Origin: Paraburkholderia azotifigens
GTDB lineage: Bacteria > Pseudomonadota > Gammaproteobacteria > Burkholderiales > Burkholderiaceae
NCBI RefSeq assembly: GCF_007995085.1
Contig: NZ_VOQS01000005.1
Span: 310,001 to 374,000 of the forward strand
Direction: 5' to 3'
DNA: 64,000 bases
The notes under the pieces are model-generated. The model was not told the origin of the DNA, did not search any database, and worked only from the letters and a program-made list of their open reading frames with translations. Position 1 is the stretch's first letter. Each line of letters starts with the position of its first letter. Shown here piece by piece: positions 26,840 through 35,966 of the stretch. The translations under genes and the position numbers were made by a program.

Positions 26840-27160
26840 TTATTGCTTCGGTTCGCCGCGTACGTCGATATGTCCATCACCCGCTTGCAGGCGCTCGAGG
26901 AATGCCCACGGAAAGATGCCGCGTTCGTGCCCGTCGCTGAAACGCAGTTGCGCGCCGTATCCGGCCGGATGGATTTCCAGCACGGCGATGTCGTCCGGCA
27001 CGACAGGCTCGGCCCCTTCCAGCCGATGACGTTTGCATTCGGAACACGGACAGATTTGCCGCAGCAGGCGATGCGCGATGCGCTGCGTAGCGCCGTCCGG
27101 CCAATGCAGCGTCAACGTACGCGCGCGCTGGTCGACTTCGATGTGCCGAGGGCTGTTCAT
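26840..27160 (-). CDS. DUF971 protein
   Basis: A 106-residue protein consisting of one DUF971 domain, the module that also forms the N-terminal part of gamma-butyrobetaine hydroxylases. It has the family line LTLHWPDGATQRIAHRLLR, a cysteine cluster CPCSECKRHR that could bind metal, and GYGAQLRFSDGHERGIFPW. Its function is unknown; the domain is often found beside iron-sulfur or ubiquinone genes. Its start overlaps the HEAT-repeat stop by four bases (ATGA). It is the last gene of the AprA-like operon. Confidence 0.82.
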   Translation of the reverse strand: MNSPRHIEVDQRARTLTLHWPDGATQRIAHRLLRQICPCSECKRHRLEGAEPVVPDDIAVLEIHPAGYGAQLRFSDGHERGIFPWAFLERLQAGDGHIDVRGEPKQ

Positions 27161-28152
27161 CGCGTGGCTTCATCGATCTGTTGTAGCGCGATGCGCACGG
27201 CTTTCCGGACTTCGGGATCGGCGTCGTCGAGTGCCGCGCGAAGGGCTGCCGCTGCCGACGGATCGCGCAGTTCGCCGAGCGCGAGCGCCGCTTCCTTGCG
27301 CAGGTTGCTGATCGGGTGCGACAGCAGCGCGACAAGCGGCTGCGCGGCCGCGCTGTTGCCGAGTTGGCCCAGCGCCCGCGCGGCACGCAGGCGCACTTGC
27401 CAGTAGTCGTCGTCGAGCGCGGCAATCAATGCATCGCGCGCGGATGTCGCACGCAGCTTGCCTAACGTCGTGGCCGCCTCCTCGCGTACTTGCCAGGCCG
27501 GATCGCCGAGCGCATGCAGCAGGGCGGGCGAGATGACGGGATCGTCGGCATGTGAGAAGCCCAGCGCGCCAACCGCAGTGCGACGGATCTCCGCAGCGGC
27601 ATCACGCACGGCGATGCCTGCGAGCGGCGCGAGTGCGCGCGCATCCTTGAGCCAGCCGAGCACGCCGACGGCTTCGATGCGCACGTTCGCATCGTCATGT
27701 TCGAGCGCGCGCAGTGCGGGCGCGAAAGCGTCGGCGTAACGCAATTCCCGTAGCGCGCGCAAGATGGCGCGCTGCACGAAAGGCGCGGGATCGTCGGCCC
27801 ACGCGCAGAGCACGGCGCCCGACGACGTTTGCTTCAATGCAGAAAGGCTCGACGCGGCCGCCTCGCGCACGTTGCCGTCGGTATCGTGCAACGCGTCGCA
27901 CAGCGTTTCGACGATCTCGCGCTGTTCCCACGCACCGAGCACACGCGCCGCTTCGCTGCGCACGTCGGGCGAAGCATCGTGCTTCAGCGCGGCGGCGATC
28001 GGTTGCAGCGCATCGGGGTCTTCGAGATCGGCGAGTTCGATCAACGCGATGCGGCGCACCGCGGCATCTTCATTCGACAGGCGAGACAGCAGCGCGGCCG
28101 CTTCGGGCGCGAGCGTTTGAGGATCGAAGGTCAGGATGGTCAGATCGGTCAT
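27157..28152 (-). CDS. HEAT-repeat protein
   Basis: A 331-residue all-helical protein made of about ten HEAT/PBS-lyase-type repeats of 30-31 residues. Repeated lines such as DVRSEAARVLGAWEQRE, NVREAAASSLSALKQ, QVREEAATTLGKLRA and EVRKAVRIALQQIDEATR show the periodicity. It has no catalytic motif. HEAT solenoids are scaffolds or chaperone-like adaptors, so it may assemble or stabilise the flavoprotein-ferredoxin pair. It starts 19 bases after the ATPase stop and overlaps DUF971. Confidence 0.87.
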   Translation of the reverse strand: MTDLTILTFDPQTLAPEAAALLSRLSNEDAAVRRIALIELADLEDPDALQPIAAALKHDASPDVRSEAARVLGAWEQREIVETLCDALHDTDGNVREAAASSLSALKQTSSGAVLCAWADDPAPFVQRAILRALRELRYADAFAPALRALEHDDANVRIEAVGVLGWLKDARALAPLAGIAVRDAAAEIRRTAVGALGFSHADDPVISPALLHALGDPAWQVREEAATTLGKLRATSARDALIAALDDDYWQVRLRAARALGQLGNSAAAQPLVALLSHPISNLRKEAALALGELRDPSAAAALRAALDDADPEVRKAVRIALQQIDEATR

Positions 28153-28171
28153 GGGCGATGGAAGAATGAAA

Positions 28172-28987
28172 TCATGCCGTTTCGCGCAGCAGCGACAGGC
28201 ATTGGCGCTTGATGTCGATGAAGGCGGGGTCGAGCGTCGACTCGTCGCGGCGTGGCCGCGCGAGCGGCACGGGGATATCCGCGACCACGCGTGCGGGCCG
28301 CTTCGACAGCATCAGGATGCGGTCCGCAAGGAACAGCGCCTCTTCGATGTCATGCGTGACGAACACGACGGTGGTGCGCACCTTCGACCAGATATCGAGC
28401 AGCAGTGTCTGCATCATGCGGCGCGTTTGCGCATCGAGCGCGCCGAACGGTTCGTCCATCAGCAGCACGCGTGGCCGGTTGATCAGCACGCGTGCGATCT
28501 CGACGCGCTGCTGCATGCCGCCCGACAGTTGCGCCGGATAGTGCGCGCCGAATCCGCCAAGTCCGACCAGCTCCAGCAACTGCGCTGCTTGCCTGCGCCG
28601 TTCGCCCGCACCGATGCCCTTCATCTTGAGGCCGAACGCGACGTTGTCGATCACGCGCTTCCACGGAAACAGCGTGTGTTGCTGAAAGACGAGTCCGCGT
28701 TCGGGATGCGGTCGATCGACCGTTTCATCGTCGACGGCGATCGAGCCTTCCGTTGCGGCGATGTGACCGGCAATCGCGCCGAGCAACGTCGACTTGCCGC
28801 AACCCGACGGGCCCAGCACGCACACGAACTGTCCCGGTTCGATATCGACGTCGAGACCTTCGAGTGTGGCAAGGCGTGCATGCGGCGGACCGACTTCGAC
28901 GGACAGCGCGCGTACGTTGACGCGTGCCGGTGCATTCACGGCCTCGCGTGCGGCTCGCGCTGGGGCTTCGATCGCGACGCTGCTCAT
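28172..28987 (-). CDS. TauT/NitT-type ABC transporter, ATP-binding protein
   Basis: A 271-residue ATPase of the nitrate/sulfonate/taurine importer family. Motifs: Walker A GPSGCGKST, Q-loop FQQHTLFPW, signature LSGGMQQRVEIARVL, Walker B LLMDEPFGALD and the H-loop VTHDIEEALFLADR. The C-terminus VADIPVPLARPRRDES is the usual one in SsuB/TauB. ATG at 28987 overlaps the permease stop by four bases. It powers uptake of the substrate bound by the protein at 29867. Confidence 0.92.
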   Translation of the reverse strand: MSSVAIEAPARAAREAVNAPARVNVRALSVEVGPPHARLATLEGLDVDIEPGQFVCVLGPSGCGKSTLLGAIAGHIAATEGSIAVDDETVDRPHPERGLVFQQHTLFPWKRVIDNVAFGLKMKGIGAGERRRQAAQLLELVGLGGFGAHYPAQLSGGMQQRVEIARVLINRPRVLLMDEPFGALDAQTRRMMQTLLLDIWSKVRTTVVFVTHDIEEALFLADRILMLSKRPARVVADIPVPLARPRRDESTLDPAFIDIKRQCLSLLRETA

Positions 28988-29829
28988 CGGCGCGCCTCCT
29001 GCAGCCGATACCACGGCGTCAGCGCGACGCCCAGGCGCTTGACGAGCACGCTGCTGCCCATGCCGAGCGCGCCGATCAGCGCCATGCCGACGACGATATC
29101 CGCGTAGTTCTGCAGCGTGTACGACTCCCACGTGAAATAGCCGATGCCATACTGGCCCGCGATCATCTCGGCCGTGACGAGGCAGAACCACGCGGTGCCC
29201 ATGCCGATTGCAAGGCCCGTGAAGATCGCCGGTGCGGCGCCCGGCAGCACGACTTCCGTATAGAGCGCGAGCGGCCGGGTGCCGAGGCTTCGCGCCGTCG
29301 CGACAAGGCGCGGATCGACGGCTTCCACGCCGTGCACCGTGTTGAGCAGGATCGGAAACAGCGCGCCGATGAACGTAATGAACATCATGCTGAGTTCCGA
29401 CGACGGAAACATCAGGATCGCGAGCGGTATCCACGCGACGGCGGGAATCGGCCGCAGCACTTCGAGCGCGGGCAGCACGGTGTCTTCTACGGCACGATAG
29501 CGGCCGATTGCGAGCCCCAGCCCGACGCCGATCACGGCTGCCGTGCAGAAGCCCGCCAGCACGCGCCAGATGCTCGCGGCCAGATGCATCGGCAGCCTGG
29601 GCGAATGCAGCAGCGACCACAGCGCGGGCAGCGCATCGGAAGGGGCGGGCACATTCGAGAACGTGATGAAGCCAGCCGACAGCCGGAAATGCACGGCCAG
29701 CTGCCAGAGCGCGACGCACGCCGCGAGCGAGGCCGCGCGCCGCGCGCGGCGCTTCGTGGATGCCGTGAAGAAGGGCGCGCGCCGGCGTCGCGACGCGTGC
29801 GTGTCGTGAAGTTCGAAGGTGGCGGCCAT
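28984..29829 (-). CDS. TauT/NitT-type ABC transporter, permease
   Basis: A 281-residue inner-membrane permease with about six helices. The EAA cytoplasmic loop reads VATARSLGTRPLALYTEVV and the following AAPAIFTGLAIGMGTAWF segment is characteristic of SsuC/TauC. The start at 29829 removes a basic, unlikely leader reaching to 29952. It lies 37 bases after the binding-protein stop and overlaps the ATPase by four bases. Confidence 0.9.
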   Translation of the reverse strand: MAATFELHDTHASRRRRAPFFTASTKRRARRAASLAACVALWQLAVHFRLSAGFITFSNVPAPSDALPALWSLLHSPRLPMHLAASIWRVLAGFCTAAVIGVGLGLAIGRYRAVEDTVLPALEVLRPIPAVAWIPLAILMFPSSELSMMFITFIGALFPILLNTVHGVEAVDPRLVATARSLGTRPLALYTEVVLPGAAPAIFTGLAIGMGTAWFCLVTAEMIAGQYGIGYFTWESYTLQNYADIVVGMALIGALGMGSSVLVKRLGVALTPWYRLQEARR

Positions 29830-29866
29830 AACCGTGTTCCCGATGTGGCTTGAAGAAAAGACGCGC

Positions 29867-31306
29867 TTAGCGCGAGGCGACGGCTTGCGCTGCGCCCGTT
29901 TTCGCGGCGGCGTAATCGACGACCGAACCGGATACCTGTTGCGCGTAACCATCGGCGCCTGCTTTCAGAAGGAATGCAGTGATCGCGCCATGCGCGTCTT
30001 TCACGTACCACGCCTGGTTCGCGAACAGCTTCAGGCCGCTGGCATGATCATGAACGAAGACAGCGCGCGTCTTGCCACCCGATTGCTCGATCTTGCCGAG
30101 CGCCGCGAAGCCTTCGGCCGGCGATGCGTAATTGCGGACTTTCGTCTCGCTTTCCAGCCACACTTGTGTGACGTCGTTGAAATCGCGGATCGGCTTGCCC
30201 GTCGCGGCGTCGTTGGCGGCGAGCGGCTGCTTCGCGTAGTTCTTTAGCGCGGCGTTGTAGTCGAGTCCGGATTCCTTGAATGCTTCGCGGATATAGCGGT
30301 CGTCGATGAACGTGTTTACATCCAGATCGACATCCGTCTTCTTGAGCAGCTTGAGCGTGTCGATGGCGGTGGCCGTGGCCTGGCGATACTCGGGCTTCCA
30401 CGTGAGATCGCGTGTCTGGATGCCGAGCGGTCCGTGATACAGATAGTCGACGGGCGCTTCGATGCCCGTCGTTTTCTGGATCAGCAGGCTGTATTTCTCG
30501 GGGTCTTGCGCGATCAGCTGATTGGCCTCGATGGCGGCGCGCAGATAGGCGACGACGACTTCCGGATACTTCTGCGCATACGCAGCATCGACGAGCGCGC
30601 CGTGATAGGTCGGCGCATGGCTTTGCGCGCCGTCGTAGATCTTGCGCGCGATGCCGCGATACGGGAACAGGTCGGCGAACGGCACGAAGTCGGCGTGCGC
30701 GTCGATCTTGTTTGCTTTCAACGCGCTGCCCGCCACCTCGGGCGCCTGCGTGATGATGTTCACGTCGGTGTCGGGGTTCCAGCCTTGCGCCTTGATCGCG
30801 CGCAGCAGCATGCCGTGCGACGTCGACGCGAAGGGCACGGAAATCGTCTTGCCTTTCAGATCGGCGATCGAATGGAGCGGCGAGTTCTCAGGCACGACGA
30901 TGCCGTTGCCGCTGCCGTCCACGCTGCCCGACAGCACCGTGATGAAAATGCTCTTGCGTCCTGCCTTCTGGAACGCCGCGCCGTTCAGCGAGCCGGGGAA
31001 GTCCGCCATCGTGCCGAAGTCGAGCTTGCCCGCCACCATTTCATTCGTGATGGGCGCACCCGACGTGAAGTCTTTCCATTGCACTTCGTAGGTCGCGTCT
31101 TTGTATTTGCCTGTGTGCGGCAGATATTTGTCGAGCAGATGCAGCTCGCGAATCAACAGGCCGCCTGTCGCGCAGTTGATTGTCGTGTCCTGCGTGCCGA
31201 TGGCGACGCGGATCGTTTCGGCGTGAGCCGCGCCTGCGGCGAGCGTGAATGCGAGGGGCGCGATGGCGGCTGCGATGAATCGAGGTAGAGCGTAGCGAAT
31301 GGTCAT
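29867..31306 (-). CDS. ABC transporter substrate-binding protein, NMT1/SsuA-like, long form
   Basis: A 479-residue periplasmic binding protein with a signal peptide ending near AGAAHAET. It begins as a NitT/TauT-type protein (IRVAIGTQDTTINCATGGLL) and shows the NMT1-like run KGKTISVPFASTSHGMLLRA. At 479 residues it is about 150 longer than SsuA or TauA; the extra C-terminal part (from about residue 330, KNYAKQPLAANDAATGKPIR onward) is unlike those. The ligand is unknown: sulfonate, sulfur or nitrogen oxyanion, or a small aromatic. It lies between the ferredoxin and permease genes. Confidence 0.87.
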   Translation of the reverse strand: MTIRYALPRFIAAAIAPLAFTLAAGAAHAETIRVAIGTQDTTINCATGGLLIRELHLLDKYLPHTGKYKDATYEVQWKDFTSGAPITNEMVAGKLDFGTMADFPGSLNGAAFQKAGRKSIFITVLSGSVDGSGNGIVVPENSPLHSIADLKGKTISVPFASTSHGMLLRAIKAQGWNPDTDVNIITQAPEVAGSALKANKIDAHADFVPFADLFPYRGIARKIYDGAQSHAPTYHGALVDAAYAQKYPEVVVAYLRAAIEANQLIAQDPEKYSLLIQKTTGIEAPVDYLYHGPLGIQTRDLTWKPEYRQATATAIDTLKLLKKTDVDLDVNTFIDDRYIREAFKESGLDYNAALKNYAKQPLAANDAATGKPIRDFNDVTQVWLESETKVRNYASPAEGFAALGKIEQSGGKTRAVFVHDHASGLKLFANQAWYVKDAHGAITAFLLKAGADGYAQQVSGSVVDYAAAKTGAAQAVASR

Positions 31307-31354
31307 GATGTCGGCTCTTTCGTTGAATCGTGAACGTGCGGTGTCCGGATGGCG

Positions 31355-31600
31355 TTAGCGCAGCAGATAGGGAATATCGACTTTCACGGCGCCCGTCGGG
31401 CAATCCTGTTCGCATGGCATGCAGTACCAGCATTCGTCGAACTGCATGTAGGCCTTGCCTTTGCTGACGTCGATGGCGAGCAGATCGAGCGGGCACACGT
31501 CGACGCAGACCGTGCAGCCCTTGTCGGCGATGCATTTGCTTTCGTCGATCGTGACGGGCGCGGCGCTTCGATGCAGGATTTCGTGTGGGGTATAGGACAT
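31355..31600 (-). CDS. AprB-like 4Fe-4S ferredoxin
   Basis: An 81-residue dicluster ferredoxin. The second cluster motif is canonical (CWYCMPCEQDCP). The first is CIADKGCTVCVDVCP, with five residues between the first two cysteines where typical ferredoxins have two. The tail TGAVKVDIPYLLR and the DECWYC element resemble AprB, the beta subunit of adenylylsulfate reductase. The ATG at 31600 follows GGAG. It lies 14 bases after the flavoprotein and is presumably its electron partner. Confidence 0.88.
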   Translation of the reverse strand: MSYTPHEILHRSAAPVTIDESKCIADKGCTVCVDVCPLDLLAIDVSKGKAYMQFDECWYCMPCEQDCPTGAVKVDIPYLLR

Positions 31601-31614
31601 CGCGGTTACTCCTG

Positions 31615-33381
31615 TCATGCCGGAACGTCGGCGAGCACGTGGGTGTTCGTCTGCGAATCGTGCCGGGCGCCGTGAATGCGCAGATTGCTGTACGAGCCGC
31701 GCTCGCGTTCATCGAGCGGCACGATGTACCGCTCGACGGCGCGCTTCTCGCTGGTCATGCGGCCCGCCGCGTCCTTGCGCAGATGCGTGTGGCAGAACCA
31801 GTCGGCGTCGTCGCGCTGCGGATAATCGACGCGATGGTGATACAGGCCCCAGCGGCTCTCCGTGCGAAACAGCGACGCACGTGCAGCCATTTCGGCGCAA
31901 TCGCGGATCGCGCGCACTTCGGCGGCGCGCATCAGTTCATGCGGATTCGTGGCCTGGATCGAGGCGATGTCGTCGGCGATTTCCTCGAAACGTTGCAGGC
32001 CGATTTCCATCTTGCGCGTCACCTTGGGCGGCTGCAGATAATCGTTGACCATGCGGCGAAGCTTGTACTCGACCTGTGCGGGAGCGAGGCCGTGGTCGCG
32101 TCCGAGGGGCGCATAGATGCGTGAGCGTTCGGCGTCGATCTGCTGCTGATCGAGCGGCGCGAACTCGCGACCCGCGACGAACGCGGCCGCGTTCTGTCCG
32201 GCGAACCAGCCATATGTGAACGCGCCGAGCATGTAGTTATGCGGCACGGCGGCCATGTCGCCCGCTGCGTACAGACCGCCGACTGTCGTTTCGGCGCGCT
32301 CGTTGACGTACACGCCCGACGCGCTATGGCCGCTGCAAAAGCCGATCTCGGAGATATGCATCTCGACCATCTGATGCCGGTAATCGGTGCCGCGTCCCGC
32401 ATGAAAGCGTCCACGGCTAGGACGTTCGTTCGTATGCAGAATCTGCTCGATGGTCTGAATGGTTTCTTCGGCGAGGTGATCGAGTTTCAGGAATACGGGG
32501 CCATTGCCGCTCTGGAGTTCCTGGTAGAACTCCCACATCATCTGGCCGCTCCAGTAATCGCATTCAATGAAGCGTTCGCCTTTGCCGTTCGCCGTGAAGC
32601 CGCCGAGCGGGCCTGTCACATAGGCACAGGCGGGCCCGTTGTAGTCCTTGATCAACGGGTTGATCTGGAAGCATTCGAGGTTCGCGAGCGCCGCGCCTGC
32701 GTGATAGGCCATTGCGTAGCCGTCGCCCGCGTTGGTCGGGTTTTCGTAGGTGCCCATCAGGTAGCCGGATGCGGGCAAGCCCAGGCGTCCCGCCGCGCCG
32801 CACGACAGAATCACCGCTTTTGCGCGGACGATGTAGAAGTCCGCAGTGCGGCAATCGAAGCCCATGACCCCGTTGACTTTGCCGTGCGCGTCGGTGAGCA
32901 GGCGCGTCGCGACGATGCGATTGGTGATCGCGATGCGCGCGCGTTTCAGCTGCCGGTACAGCACTTTCTTGATGTCGTGTCCTTCGGGCATCGGCAGCAC
33001 ATACGAGCCCATGTGATGGACTTTCTTCACGGCATAGTCGCCTGTGCCGTCCTTTTCGAACTTCACGCCCCAGCGGTCGAGTTCTTCGATCGTTTTGAAA
33101 CTGTGCTTCGCGTACGCATAGACGGCGGCCTGATCGACGATGCCGTCGTTGGCGATCGTGATTTCGCGCGTGTATTGCTCGGGTGTCGCGTGGCCGGGAA
33201 TGACGGCATTGTTCAGGCCATCCATGCCCATCGAGATTGCGCCGCTGCGTTTGACGTTGGCCTTTTCGAGCAGCAGGATCTTGAGGTCGGGATTGCTTTC
33301 CTTTGCCTTGACGGCCGCCATCGGCCCCGCCGTTCCGCCGCCGACCACGACGATGTCGTATTCGAGTACATGCGTATTCAT
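31615..33381 (-). CDS. AprA-like FAD flavoprotein (fumarate reductase/APS reductase family)
   Basis: A 588-residue flavoprotein of the succinate dehydrogenase/fumarate reductase/AprA superfamily. The FAD motif VVVGGGTAGPMAAV starts at residue 11; the AprA-like run KRSGAISMGMDGLNNA follows, then ILSCGAAGRLGLPASGY and GLYAAGDMAAVPHNYMLGA. The C-terminal domain carries the SDH-type helix bundle (RAAEVRAIRDCAEMAARA, SRWGLYHHRVDYP). There is no transmembrane anchor. The paired ferredoxin and ABC importer argue for an assimilatory redox step on an imported compound. It overlaps the GntR stop by four bases. Confidence 0.87.
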   Translation of the reverse strand: MNTHVLEYDIVVVGGGTAGPMAAVKAKESNPDLKILLLEKANVKRSGAISMGMDGLNNAVIPGHATPEQYTREITIANDGIVDQAAVYAYAKHSFKTIEELDRWGVKFEKDGTGDYAVKKVHHMGSYVLPMPEGHDIKKVLYRQLKRARIAITNRIVATRLLTDAHGKVNGVMGFDCRTADFYIVRAKAVILSCGAAGRLGLPASGYLMGTYENPTNAGDGYAMAYHAGAALANLECFQINPLIKDYNGPACAYVTGPLGGFTANGKGERFIECDYWSGQMMWEFYQELQSGNGPVFLKLDHLAEETIQTIEQILHTNERPSRGRFHAGRGTDYRHQMVEMHISEIGFCSGHSASGVYVNERAETTVGGLYAAGDMAAVPHNYMLGAFTYGWFAGQNAAAFVAGREFAPLDQQQIDAERSRIYAPLGRDHGLAPAQVEYKLRRMVNDYLQPPKVTRKMEIGLQRFEEIADDIASIQATNPHELMRAAEVRAIRDCAEMAARASLFRTESRWGLYHHRVDYPQRDDADWFCHTHLRKDAAGRMTSEKRAVERYIVPLDERERGSYSNLRIHGARHDSQTNTHVLADVPA

Positions 33382-34169
33382 CGCGTCTTCCTGGTTGCCG
33401 TGTGCTTAATGCTTTTGCCTGCTTTTTCGCGGTCGATCCGCAAGCGGTACTGGAACGCATCGCCGCGAAAGTACAGATGCTCGTAATCGATGGGCGCGCC
33501 GCTTGCATCGTGCGTGAGACGATCGATGCGCAGCACGGGACTGCCTTCTTCCACGCGCAGCGCGTCGACGATCTCGTCGTCGGCGAGAATCGCGTCGATG
33601 GCGACGTCCGCGTGGCCGAGCGGCACGCCGCAGTCGTTTTCGAGGATCAGGAAGATGTCGCGCGTGACGAGATCGGCATTCGCGAGACGCGTGCCGATGG
33701 CTTCGGGCAGCCACGTCAGTTCGAGCGATACGGGCTCGCGATTGAGCAGCCGCACGCGATGAATCTCCGTGACGGGCGCACCTTCTTCGACTCCGAGACG
33801 CGCGGCCACGTTGCGATCGGCCTCGACGATGCGAAAGCTGCGCAACTGGTTGACGATTTCATAGCCCATCGACGACATGGCTTCCGCGAAGCCTTGCAGC
33901 GAACTCACGTTCTGAAACGCCTTCGGCTTCGACACGAACGTGCCTTTGCCATGCAGCTTGAACAACAGGCCTTCTTTCTGCAGATCGCCGAGCGCCTGGC
34001 GCACGGTGATGCGGCTCACGCCGAACATCGCGCATAGCTCGTGTTCCGACGGCATTTGCGAATGCGGCGCGTAGGTGCCGTCGAGTATGTGGGCGCGCAG
34101 CGCGTCTTTGATCTGCGCGTACAGCGGCACGGATGCGACGGGCGCGAGGGGGCTGGCCGGTTTCGACAT
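33378..34169 (-). CDS. GntR-family regulator, HutC/FarR subfamily (UTRA domain)
   Basis: A 263-residue GntR regulator. The N-terminal winged helix shows VPLYAQIKDALRAHIL, then FGVSRITVRQALGDL and LLFKLHGKGTFV. The C-terminal UTRA domain binds a small ligand (RVRLLNREPVSLELTWLP, DRLTHDASGAPIDYEHLYF). It is the first gene of the eight-gene operon, overlapping the flavoprotein gene by four bases, and a CTTGT-N4-ACAAG dyad lies eight bases upstream of its start. Autoregulation with induction by the transported substrate is therefore likely. Confidence 0.9.
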   Translation of the reverse strand: MSKPASPLAPVASVPLYAQIKDALRAHILDGTYAPHSQMPSEHELCAMFGVSRITVRQALGDLQKEGLLFKLHGKGTFVSKPKAFQNVSSLQGFAEAMSSMGYEIVNQLRSFRIVEADRNVAARLGVEEGAPVTEIHRVRLLNREPVSLELTWLPEAIGTRLANADLVTRDIFLILENDCGVPLGHADVAIDAILADDEIVDALRVEEGSPVLRIDRLTHDASGAPIDYEHLYFRGDAFQYRLRIDREKAGKSIKHTATRKTR

Positions 34170-34176
34170 GGCTCGA

Positions 34177-34190
34177 CTTGTTATGACAAG
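34177..34190. promoter_or_regulatory. Candidate operator of the UTRA regulator
   Basis: CTTGT-TATG-ACAAG is a perfect dyad with five-base arms, lying eight bases upstream of the regulator start and thus across its ribosome-binding region. HutC-type regulators bind dyads of this kind (GT-rich half sites spaced by about four bases). Confidence 0.6.
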
Positions 34191-34360
34191 ATGAAGCCGA
34201 GTCTAGTGAACGCGGGGATGCGTTCAAACCAAGTATTTCTGCTTTCTATTCGACGAGATCGCGGGAATGGATCGCGACCTGCGTGGATTTGCGGCAATGC
34301 GTGCTGCGGGAGCCGCGAGCGCAGTCATTTTCGAACGACATGACGCGCTCGCGCGTGCAG

Positions 34361-35703
34361 TCAGCGTTTGCGCAATGCGCAGAGCAGTTCGACGAGACGA
34401 TCGACGTCTTCGTCACGCGTGCGCCACGACGAAACACTGATGCGGAAAGCGGGCTGCGACTTCCACACGGTAGCGCCGAACCACATTTCGCCGGACGCCT
34501 GCGCGGCTTCGCGAATCGCGACTGTCTGTTCGTCTGTGTCTGCGCGCACCAGCACCTGATTGAGCACGACGCGGTTCAGCACGTGAAATCCGCCGGCACG
34601 CAGGCCGTCTGCGATACGGGAGGCCTGCGCGCAATGGCGTTCGACCATGGCCGCGACGCCCGAGCGGCCCAGCGCGCGCAACGCAGCCCAGATCGGTATG
34701 CCGCGCGCTCTGCGCGAGAACTCGAGATTGAGGTTTTCTGTGCATCGTGCGCGCCCGTCAGGTAGACGGCGTCGCTATTCATTGCTTGTGCGAGCGCGGC
34801 TGCATCGCGGCAGATCACCATCGCGCCGTCGTACGGCGTGTTGAGCCATTTGTGGCCATCGGTCGTCCAGCTGTGCGCGCCGTCGATGCCTTCTGTCAGC
34901 GACGCCTTCGCCGAAGCGCGTGCCCATAGCCCAAATGCACCGTCGACGTGAACCCAGGCGCCGGCCGCCTTCGCACGTGGAATCAATGCGGCGAAGGGGT
35001 CGAACTCGCCGGTGTTCACCTCGCCGGCCTGGAGGCAGAGGATAGTCATATCGTCGAGCGGCGGCAGCCTTTGCGGATCGATACGTCCATCGGCGTCGAC
35101 GGGCGCAACGATCACGCGTTTCATCCCGAAGCCCAGGACGCGAAGCGCTTTCTTGACGGTGATGTGCGCCAGTTCGGAAATCACGATCTTGACTTCGGGC
35201 GCGCCGACCAGGCCATCGGCATCGAAATCCCATCCTTTGCGCAACAGAAGCGCACGCCGCGCAGCGGCGATGGCGACGAGTGTGCAAGCTGTTGCACTGG
35301 TACCGAAGCCGACGGCGCTTTCGCGTGGCAAGTGGAGTGCGTCGAGTACCCAGCGCGCGGCAATCCGTTCGAGGGTAGCGGCGACAGGCGAGTTATCGAA
35401 GGACGACGCGCACTGATCCCAGGCAAGCATCAGGCGCTCGGCGGCCGACGCCGCGGGCAAGGTGGCGCCGACAACAAAGCCGAAGTAGCGCGGGTCGTTC
35501 GATGCAGCCGTCGCAGGCGAGCCGGATTCGTCGAGCAGGCGGAGCATGTCGAGAGGAGACGTGCTGTGTTCCGGAAGCGGCTCGTCGAATGCGCTGAGTC
35601 CGTTCAGTGCGGCAGCGTCAGGGAAGACGCGTCGCTTGCCTATAGATGTCAGATAGTTGTGAGCGCGTCGGTCGGCGTCGGCGAGAATCTCATCTTCGTC
35701 CAT
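34361..35703 (-). pseudogene. PLP-dependent (aromatic-L-amino-acid-type) decarboxylase, frameshifted
   Basis: A group II decarboxylase related to glutamate/tyrosine decarboxylases, about 447 residues when both frames are joined. The PLP lysine is in TDGHKWLNTPYDGAM. The reading frame breaks near 34734-34737: from AHDAQK the frame moves on to LEFSRRARGIPIWAALRALG and then GVAAMVERHCAQASRIADGL. One extra A in the run of four would restore it. Either the gene is inactive or the base call is wrong. The start at 35703 (MDEDEILADADRR) has no strong ribosome site. It diverges from nothing close by. Confidence 0.8.
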
Positions 35704-35966
35704 CAGGTGGATCCTTGAGATTGTGAAAGATAACTCGGGAACCTGCCGACGATAACAGATTGGCTTGATGGAATGCCCGTACGCTGCCAGGGGTGGCGCG
35801 ACAACCTGCACACGCACGTGCGATTGAAGAAGTGATCGAAATGGGTGGGGCGCTTAAGAAAAGCGCTGGCAACGAAGAACAACTAGAACGTTGCGATGGG
35901 AACGACGGAGGCGTTAAGAGCCCGTGGGCGATAACACGGGCTGGCGGTGTGAGCGGCTTTCTTTTG

